Below are positions 8,274 through 14,288 of a DNA stretch of 18,665 bases, in pieces. Source of the stretch: Planctomycetota bacterium. GTDB lineage: Bacteria > Planctomycetota > Phycisphaerae > UBA1845 > UTPLA1. The translations under genes were made by a program, and so were the position numbers. The notes below the pieces were generated by a model. It saw nothing but the letters and a program-made list of their open reading frames with translations. It had not been told where the DNA came from and did no database searches. The DNA lies in the NCBI GenBank assembly GCA_016712275.1, contig JADJRI010000067.1:1-18665 (forward strand). The letters run 5' to 3'. Position 1 is the stretch's first letter. Every line of letters begins with the position of its first letter.

Positions 8274-8586
8274 ACAGAGGGCGAAATGTCAGAAAAAAAG
8301 CTTCCCCGCGTTATGTGCGGAAGCATACATTGTGGCCGGTCGCGGAAGGCGGTGGAAAAATCAACCTGACCCCCTTTTTGTCCCTGTCCCAGTATCCGCG
8401 CTGGAAGGCGATCTTACCGTTTTTGACTTGGAAGAACCCGCAGCGTGATGTCGTTCGTGACGGAAAGCGGATCGGTGTTCGAACCGTTTCTTCGGCATCG
8501 TCCGTAGAATTAGAGTTACCAGACTTCAGCAGGTCCGTTGATAGTTCAGGAGAATCTGTCTAACTTGTCGCAAAGGGTCCACTGCG

Positions 8587-9138
8587 ATGATCACACTTCA
8601 GCCAATCTTAATCGGTTACATTCCAAAACAAACCGCGAAGCGTCCCGACTTGCTTCAGGCGGCCGGGGTTGAAGAAATCTGCAGCGCCTCGTGCTGTTGT
8701 TCGAAATCTCCTGACGACATAGGAGCCCCTAACGATTTCGGGATTTATGATTCGCCGGAAGAGGCAATGGCACTCATCGAAAGCGGACACATGCACGAGT
8801 ACGACCTTTATGCGTATTCGATGTTCCCGGTCATTTTCCGCGAAGGCTTGCAGGATTCGTTTGAAATTGCAACGCTTCGGGTGACACCGTTGAGCGATTC
8901 GTTCGAGTTTTTAGGTTTCGATGTCGTAAGCCGGAGTTGTGGGTTTTGTTTTGAATGCTCGCCACTCTCGTGCAATAACATGGCAGAACAAATCGTGGTT
9001 AATCGCCATTGCCTCTTGGATGACATCGAGATCGCGTTTGAAAGTGCCGCAAAGTTTGAGGCCGAACAATGCGAGCCCGGGCCATATCATGTGCTGGGGA
9101 TTTGGAGGCACAAACGGGGAAAACTGCGCCAGACATAG
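8587..9138 (+). CDS. Cysteine-rich hypothetical protein, family not recognised
   Basis: Encodes 183 residues from the ATG at 8587, with AAAGGG at 8572-8577 as ribosome binding site (9-base spacer). There is no signal peptide or membrane segment, so it is probably cytoplasmic. Ten cysteines are grouped: SASCCCSK at 33-40, a C118-x2-C121-x2-C124-x4-C129 cluster (CGFCFECSPLSC), and C142 and C162. The N-terminus ITLQPILIGYIPKQTAKRP is followed by VEEIC; the C-terminal half holds NRHCLLDDIEIAFESAAKF and PGPYHVLGIWR. I cannot assign a named family. The shape recalls small immunity-like or repeat-family proteins scattered in planctomycete genomes, but that is a guess. Base composition is visibly less GC-rich than the helicase and lpxI genes, and repeats flank it on both sides, which suggests mobile or variable cargo. 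Confidence 0.72.
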   Translation: MITLQPILIGYIPKQTAKRPDLLQAAGVEEICSASCCCSKSPDDIGAPNDFGIYDSPEEAMALIESGHMHEYDLYAYSMFPVIFREGLQDSFEIATLRVTPLSDSFEFLGFDVVSRSCGFCFECSPLSCNNMAEQIVVNRHCLLDDIEIAFESAAKFEAEQCEPGPYHVLGIWRHKRGKLRQT

Positions 9139-9423
9139 GTTGTCGTTTTCCGGCTTGGCAACCAATTCGTGCTTTTGAGAAGTGCACCGCGATCTCCTGT
9201 CCCTGCCGGGACGGGGCTAAACGGGACATCGGGCCTTGGATCACTAATGGAATTCGACGGGGCATGGAGGAAAGCTCCAAGTATTTTGCAGTTGGTGATC
9301 GTTGCACATGAGTGCCTCAATTGCCAGATCACCAAATCAACAGAATGCCAAATCGCAAATCGCCAAATTCTCTCCCTTCGCTTACCCTTCCTCCCCGTGT
9401 CCCCAGGTGCCGATAACAACTCC
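9139..9423. other. Intergenic stretch before lpxI with a REP-like hairpin and short repeats
   Basis: It holds the hairpin element at 9199-9226. About 100 bases later come runs of related CCAAATC / CAAATCGCC units (about 9328-9370). No gene, clear promoter or terminator was recognised. Confidence 0.55.
9199..9226 (+). repeat. REP-like hairpin element, copy 1 (plus orientation)
   Basis: The 5-base stem GTCCC/GGGAC with loop TGCC is followed by the tail GGGGCTAAACGGGA. A second copy with the same layout but a different, still paired stem lies on the minus strand at 11863-11890. The shared tail is GGGCTAAACGGG. Confidence 0.55.
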
Positions 9424-10297
9424 ATGACCGCCACCCCAACAACCCTCGGCCTCATCGCCGGCGAAGGCGAGTTCCCGAAGCTCGTCGCCCGCGGCGCAAA
9501 GGCCGCCGGCCTGCGCGTCGTCGTCGTCGGCCTCGCCGGCACGCACGACCCGGCCATTCGGGAGATGGCCGACGCCTATTATCAAGCGGGCATCGCCCGG
9601 CTGGGCCGGTGGATTCGCCTCTTTCGCCGCGAGGGCGTTTCGCAGGCGATCATGGCCGGCCGCGTGCGCAAGCTGCGCATCGTGGAAATGCCGCTGTGGC
9701 GTCAGGTGTTGGCCTATCTGCCCGACTGGGCTAGCATCAAAGTGTGGTTCACCGCGCGCGACCGGCGAAACGACACGCTCCTTGGAGCCGTGGCCGACGC
9801 GATGGCGAAAAAGGGCGTGGCCTTGATCGATTCGACGAAATACTGTGCCGATGCAATGGCATCGGAAGGCCCTCTAACGCGCCGCGGCCTCTCGCCGGCG
9901 CAAGAGGCCGACGCGGAGCTCGGCTGGGCGCATCGCCCGCGAAATGGGACGGCTGGATGTGGGCCAGGCGGTGGCCGTGTTTCTGAAAGACATCATTGCG
10001 GTCGAGGCGATCGAGGGCACCGACAAAATGATCGAACGCGCCGGCTCGCTCTGCAAAAAGGGCGGCTGGGTGCTCGTGAAGACGGCAAAGCCGAATCAGG
10101 ACATGCGCTTCGACGTGCCGACCATCGGGCCGAACACGATTGAGAAACTGGCGAAACATGGCGGCAGCGCGCTGGTGATTGAAGCCGGCAAGACGCTGGT
10201 GCTGGAGCGTGAGAAGACGTTTCAACTGGCGGAGCAGCTTGGCATTGTCGTCATCGGACGACCCGTTATTCCTACGGACTTGCGAGGAGTCTCATGA
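9424..10297 (+). pseudogene. lpxI: UDP-2,3-diacylglucosamine pyrophosphatase LpxI, single-base frameshift near 9927
   Basis: LpxI (formerly DUF1009) hydrolyses UDP-2,3-diacylglucosamine to lipid X and UMP in lipid A synthesis. The N-terminal part, starting at ATG 9424, reads LGLIAGEGEFPKLVARGAK, later SQAIMAGRVRK and RNDTLLGAVADAMAKKG. After ELGW (9916-9927) the frame runs into unrelated sequence to 10143. The true continuation is one frame over: RIAREMGRLDVGQAVAVFL, VEAIEGTDKMI, LVKTAKPNQDMRFDVP, TIGPNTI and EAGKTLVLER, ending at 10297. Removing one G from the GGG at 9926-9928 restores one protein of 290 residues, the normal family length. The start codon lacks a strong ribosome binding site. 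The 3' end overlaps the next gene by four bases (ATGA). Whether the indel is real or a sequencing error cannot be told from the window. Confidence 0.88.
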
Positions 10298-10800
10298 GCG
10301 GATTTCTCAATAAAGACTTAGGAGGATTCGCACGCCGTTTGATGCCATATGCACTAACGGTTTGTTTTGTGAGTCTTGCAGCGATCATACTGCTGACAAC
10401 TTTGTTTCCGTACGCCGTTTTGTGGCGGCCTCATCCGCAACAAGTAAGCGACGCAATTGCAAATGGCAGTTTGTATATTGGCGCGAGTGGCGGAATGAAG
10501 TTTGAAGATTCAAACGATTCAATGATCGCTTCACAGTTCATTTCAAGCGGACGCTTGATTCAATTTTTTGAATTGCATGATGAAATGAAAGTCTATGGCG
10601 CGATAGTGGAACTCCCGCTTTTTTGGCCAATGCTACTTGCTGCAATCGGACCCTTTATTCTTCTCAAGAAGAGAATACTGAAGGCTCGTCATGCACGAAA
10701 AGGTTGCTGCCTTAAGTGTGGTTATTCACTAGTAGGCCTAACGAGCGACCGTTGTCCAGAATGCGGTAAATTTTGGCGCACCAGCAATGCGCTGCAATAG
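10294..10800 (+). CDS. Membrane protein with C-terminal zinc ribbon, unknown function
   Basis: Encodes 168 residues. The ATG at 10294 overlaps the lpxI stop (ATGA), and AGGAG lies four bases upstream (10285-10289), so translation is probably coupled. Two membrane segments are likely, at about residues 18-40 and 107-125, with an Asn/Ser-rich extracytoplasmic region between them. After a basic stretch (KKRILKARHARK) comes a zinc-ribbon tail: C139-x2-CGYSLVGL, then RC154PECG. The pattern CxxCGYxLxGLxxxRCPECG is familiar from many planctomycete membrane proteins; its role is unknown. Base composition is clearly more AT-rich than lpxI and the epimerase on either side. The overlap with lpxI need not mean a role in lipid A synthesis. 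Confidence 0.72.
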   Translation: MSGFLNKDLGGFARRLMPYALTVCFVSLAAIILLTTLFPYAVLWRPHPQQVSDAIANGSLYIGASGGMKFEDSNDSMIASQFISSGRLIQFFELHDEMKVYGAIVELPLFWPMLLAAIGPFILLKKRILKARHARKGCCLKCGYSLVGLTSDRCPECGKFWRTSNALQ

Positions 10801-10839
10801 AGTATTGAAGAGTTCCCCCAAGGGAATCGAGAAAAATAA

Positions 10840-11805
10840 ATGCGTGCATTGATCACTGGCGGCGCGGGCTTCATCGGCTCCCATCTGGCGGAAAAACTGC
10901 TGGAACTGGGCCATAGCGTCATCGCCATCGATGATCTCAGCACCGGCCGTGCCGCAAATCTGTCGGCCATCAAGAACAATCCGAAGTTCGAGTTCGTGCT
11001 GGATGACGTGCGTAACGAAGCAACCATGCTTCTCCTTGCTGAGAACTGCGACATGATTTTTCACCTCGCGGCGGCCGTCGGCGTGCAGCTCATCGTCGAT
11101 CAACCGGTGCGAACCATCGAAACAAACATTCACGGCACCGAAGTGCTGCTCAAAGTCGCCAACAAGTTTCGCTGCCCGCTTCTCATCGCCTCGACGAGCG
11201 AAGTCTATGGCAAGAGCGAGAAGGTGCCGTTTCGCGAAGACGACGACACCGTTCTCGGCGCGACGCATTTTTCGCGATGGTCCTATGCCTGCTCGAAAAT
11301 GATCGACGAGTTTCTCGGCCTCGCCTATTTCCAGCAATTTGAACTGCCCGTCGTCGTCGCCCGATTCTTCAACACCGTCGGCCCGCGCCAGTCCGGCCAG
11401 TATGGCATGGTGATTCCCCGCTTCGTCGAGCGCGCCTTGAAGAACGAGCCACTCGAGATTTACGGTAGCGGCACGCAGGCCCGCTGCTTCGGTTATGTCG
11501 GCGATGTTGTCCGCGCGATCATAGAACTCATGCAATGCCCCAAGGCTTTCGGTCGCGTCTACAACATCGGCGCGACCGAGGAAATCACGATTGACGCGCT
11601 GGCCGACAAAGTCATTGCCATGTCCGGCAGCAAGAGCGTGAAAAAGCACCTGTCTTATCAGGAAGCCTACGGCCGGCCGTTCGACGACATGATGCGCCGC
11701 GTGCCGTGCCTGGAGAGAATTAACTCGATGATCGGCTACCGCCCGACAACGGGCCTCGAAGAAATTCTGCGACAGGTGATTGCCGAGAAACGAAAGAGTG
11801 CGTGA
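10840..11805 (+). CDS. NAD-dependent sugar-nucleotide epimerase/dehydratase (extended SDR)
   Basis: Encodes 321 residues, full length for extended short-chain dehydrogenases acting on nucleotide sugars (UDP-glucose 4-epimerase, UDP-glucuronate decarboxylase and relatives). The N-terminus has the Rossmann motif TGGAGFIGSH (6-15) and an acidic residue after the second strand (AIDDLSTG). HLAAAVGV follows, then the catalytic STS (118-120) and Tyr149-x3-Lys153 (YACSK), FFNTVGPRQ (176-184) and the substrate-side block IYGSGTQARCFGYVGDV. The exact sugar cannot be read from the motifs; the sequence pattern is closest to UDP-glucuronate decarboxylase-like or UDP-galactose epimerase-like enzymes. The ATG at 10840 has AGGGA 14 bases upstream, a long spacing. 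The gene faces the polysaccharide operon across a 115-base gap and may supply it with activated sugar. Confidence 0.88.
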   Translation: MRALITGGAGFIGSHLAEKLLELGHSVIAIDDLSTGRAANLSAIKNNPKFEFVLDDVRNEATMLLLAENCDMIFHLAAAVGVQLIVDQPVRTIETNIHGTEVLLKVANKFRCPLLIASTSEVYGKSEKVPFREDDDTVLGATHFSRWSYACSKMIDEFLGLAYFQQFELPVVVARFFNTVGPRQSGQYGMVIPRFVERALKNEPLEIYGSGTQARCFGYVGDVVRAIIELMQCPKAFGRVYNIGATEEITIDALADKVIAMSGSKSVKKHLSYQEAYGRPFDDMMRRVPCLERINSMIGYRPTTGLEEILRQVIAEKRKSA

Positions 11806-11862
11806 ACTTGGAATGATGTATGCGAGCTTGGGGATATGTAATTCAGAATTCGGAATCGCCTT

Positions 11863-11890
11863 CCCCGTTTAGCCCAGCTCCGACAGGAGC
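11863..11890 (-). repeat. REP-like hairpin element, copy 2 (minus orientation)
   Basis: Read on the minus strand: stem GCTCC/GGAGC, loop TGTC, then TGGGCTAAACGGGG. The layout matches 9199-9226. Stem positions 2 and 3 differ between copies, yet both remain Watson-Crick paired (T-A versus C-G, and C-G versus T-A). Confidence 0.55.
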
Positions 11891-11920
11891 AGGGCGGACA
11901 CGAAAGCCGTAATTATGGCA

Positions 11921-13018
11921 TCATGCATTATCCGAATCGCCAAACGTCAAGTGCCAGTCACTTAGCACCACCGGCGGCCGCGGCCAGCCGTCATTTCCCG
12001 TCGGCCGATAGACAAAGTGAAAGCTCTTTCGCGTGATCGTTGGCCCGGCGTTTCGATATCCTTCCTGCTTCAAAGCTTGGCGCATCAGCGGCGTGGAAGA
12101 TTGGCACGTGACAAGGCCCACACCGCGAGCCTTCAACTCTCCCTCCGCCGCGCGAAGCAGCGCCCGCATCACCGGCACGCCGCCCTTGGCAACCAGATCC
12201 ATGATCATCCCAACATCCAGCCCCGCGCGTTTGCCGACTGCCGTCGTTACGGCACCCAGCGTCTCGCCATTCTTCGTCGCCACCATCGTGCGATACGTCG
12301 AGCCCGGCCGCGTGAGATACCGCCAATGCCAGTACGAAGCCGTCCGCCGAATCATCAGCGTATCGCAATCCCGCGCAAACGCATCGAATGCCGCCTCCAG
12401 ATCATCCGGCACCTCTGTCGCCAACCGGCAGTCAACTCCAGTGTCAATCCCGCTGCCGCGCGCCCGGCACAACATTCCCGGCATCCACCCAACCAGCGGC
12501 GCGATCGGTCCCAGTCTCGGCCGCAGCATCGCATTGCCGTCAATCACTTTCACGTGCATCGGGATCAGTCCGGGATACGCCCACTCGTTCGTCTTCAAAA
12601 ACCCCGGCAGCGACGCATCGTTCGGCAGCGTCATGCTGAACATCGCCCCGACCGACTTGGCATATTCATTCGAAGATTCCACCAGCGATTTGAAAACCCC
12701 GCGCCGACGATGGTCGGGATGTGTCAGAACGCCTGTGTACATCGCCCCCGTCATCCGCGCTTCGCCGCGCTGCCAGTCGAAGACCGCCAGCGGCTGGATG
12801 CCAATCGGCTGGCCCTCGTGTTCGGCCATGATGATCTTGGCACGAAACGGCGTGTCGTTGAGATACCGCCAGTTCCAGTATGTCTCGTTGATTTCCTGGT
12901 ACGCATCGCCATGCACGATGCGGACAAGGCGCGGCAGCACGGCCGGCGTGTCGTCCGGCGTGGCAAGGCGATTTGTCCAATATACGTTTGGCATTTCAAA
13001 CTTCAGGTTTTCGATCAC
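11921..13018 (-). CDS. GNAT-family N-acetyltransferase with two GNAT-like halves
   Basis: Encodes 365 residues from a GTG at 13018-13016 that overlaps the glycosyltransferase stop (GTGA); an internal ATG at 12994 is an alternative. GNAT enzymes transfer acyl groups from acyl-CoA to amines. The N-terminal half holds the acyl-CoA motif TGVLTHPDHRRRGVFKSLVE (95-114), with RRRGV as the pyrophosphate loop. Both halves carry a very similar block: NETYWNWRYLNDTPFRAKI (44-62) and RTASYWHWRYLTRPGSTYR (225-243), each followed by a strand with G..(I/L)G. This points to an internal duplication, with the second half lacking a good acyl-CoA loop. The substrate is unknown; as last gene of a heparinase-glycosyltransferase operon it may acylate an amino sugar of the polysaccharide. 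Confidence 0.83.
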   Translation of the reverse strand: MIENLKFEMPNVYWTNRLATPDDTPAVLPRLVRIVHGDAYQEINETYWNWRYLNDTPFRAKIIMAEHEGQPIGIQPLAVFDWQRGEARMTGAMYTGVLTHPDHRRRGVFKSLVESSNEYAKSVGAMFSMTLPNDASLPGFLKTNEWAYPGLIPMHVKVIDGNAMLRPRLGPIAPLVGWMPGMLCRARGSGIDTGVDCRLATEVPDDLEAAFDAFARDCDTLMIRRTASYWHWRYLTRPGSTYRTMVATKNGETLGAVTTAVGKRAGLDVGMIMDLVAKGGVPVMRALLRAAEGELKARGVGLVTCQSSTPLMRQALKQEGYRNAGPTITRKSFHFVYRPTGNDGWPRPPVVLSDWHLTFGDSDNA

Positions 13019-14248
13019 TTCCGCTCAAGGGAATAACCCACGGAGTAATCGTCGAAAATTTTGCCCAGTTCCTTCGCGATCATCTGCCGGTCATATTTGC
13101 CGAAGGCAACTTCGCGAGCATGTTGGCCGATTGCTTTGCGTTCCTCCGGGTGATCTGCCCAGTAAAGCAATCGCGATGCCAAGTCGGCAGCATCACCCGG
13201 CTTCGCCGCCACACCGACACCGTCGGCTTCGACCAGCTCGGCCGTCGTGCCGGCGAAATTCACGATGCTGGGCAAACCGGCAAACATGTAATCGAAAATC
13301 TTGTTCGGCGTCACCCATCGCGGCCGCGTGATCTGCTTGAGAATCATCAGGCCGACATCGGCGGCGGCCAATATGCCGGGAATCTGCATCTTCTGCACCG
13401 GCTCGTGCATGTGAATGTTGGAAAGGCCGCGATCCTTGGCGGCTTGAATAAGCAATGGCCGCATCTTGCCTTCGCCGATCAGGATGATGGCGATGTCGGA
13501 GCGATGCTTGAGTTGCTCGGCAACATCGAGGAGTTGTGTCAGTCCATTGGCATCGCCAGCGCGCCGGTGACTGCCTTGATTTTGCCGTCGAGGCCGTGGC
13601 GCTTCCAATACTCGTGATCGGGCTTTACGTCTTTGTAGATCGAACCATCGGCGCCGAGCACGAGCGTGCGAAGCTTCTCCGGCGGAAATCCGCGTTCGAG
13701 CAGCCGATCGTGAAACCCCTTCGACACCAGCAGAATCATGGCCGCCTTCGCGTAGCAGAACGACTCCAGCATTTCCCAGCACTTGTATTGAAACCCGCGC
13801 TTTCATGCGCCCTGCGGCGAAGCAAGTCTTCGGGCCACAGGTCGCGCACTTCAAAGATATAGTGAATGCCTTTAAGCCCTGCAGCGATTCGACCGGGAAT
13901 GCCCACGGTCGGCGGCGTGCTGGTCGCGAAAATAAGGTCGGGCTTCTTCACACGAATCGCGGCCCACGTTGCCAGCATCGCAAACTTCAACCACGACCAT
14001 GTCCGCCAGATTACGTTCAAGCTATTCGAGTAATACGCGTTGCACGCAACCACGCGAATGCCGTCGATGTGATGCGTCTGAAACAGTCGATACCACGGCA
14101 TGCGCGGCAGCGAGCTTTGATCATGAACGCCGGTGATCATCGTCACTTCGTGGCCCATCTCGACGAGATAGCGGCTCACGTCGTAGCTTCGCGTCGCGCT
14201 GGTGCCCTCGTTGGTGACGAAGTATTGGTGGATGTAGATGAGTCTCAT
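13015..14248 (-). pseudogene. GT4-family glycosyltransferase, disrupted by three single-base indels
   Basis: Starts at ATG 14248 (MRLIYIHQYF) and would be about 410 residues when repaired. The N-terminal fold reads TSATRSYDVSRYLVEMGHEV and ends in FEVRDLWPEDLL, the acceptor-side signature of WcaI/WbuB-like GT4 enzymes. The reading then changes frame three times: one extra base at about 13819-13822 (AAGRMKA continues), another at 13794-13800 (FQYKCWEMLESFCYAKAAM continues, through VSKGFHDRLLERGFPPEKL), and one missing base at about 13560-13563 (GDANGLTQLLDVAEQL continues). The C-terminal part has the donor-site block TPNKIFDYMFAGLPSI and TTAELVEADGVG. Its start overlaps the repaired heparinase stop (ATGA) and its end overlaps the GNAT start (GTGA). 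These enzymes move a sugar from a nucleotide donor to a growing polysaccharide at the cytoplasmic membrane face. Confidence 0.85.
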
Positions 14249-14288
14249 AAACCGGCTTCGCCCCCGAGGCTGACACGCGTGATTAGCT

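Larger units (their letters stand above)
7845..8586. other. 742-base repeat-rich stretch without a recognisable gene
   Basis: No open frame here shows a recognisable protein or good start signal. The stretch is a mosaic of short repeats: three degenerate copies of (G)GAATTCAGGC at about 7936-7971, four CGAGG-like units at about 8140-8170, and a 33-base direct repeat pair. A motif CAACCTGACCCCCTTTTT also occurs at about 8362-8379. Frames at 8203-8448 and 8315-8563 are open but read through these repeats and look accidental, although a decayed gene end at 8400-8563 cannot be excluded. It separates the helicase gene from the Cys-rich unknown gene. Confidence 0.6.

Noticed and set aside
8203..8563. 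Overlapping open frames of about 80 residues in the repeat-rich stretch
   Set aside because: They run through the 33-base repeat and lack family similarity or a convincing start, so they are not called as genes.
12017..13331. Two long plus-strand open frames (339 and 432 residues)
   Set aside because: They are antisense to the GNAT and glycosyltransferase genes, are Arg/Ser/Pro-rich without motifs, and the minus-strand genes are clearly real.
13539..13772. The 77-residue minus-strand frame as a separate gene
   Set aside because: It is the middle piece of the broken GT4 glycosyltransferase and fits between the two other pieces.
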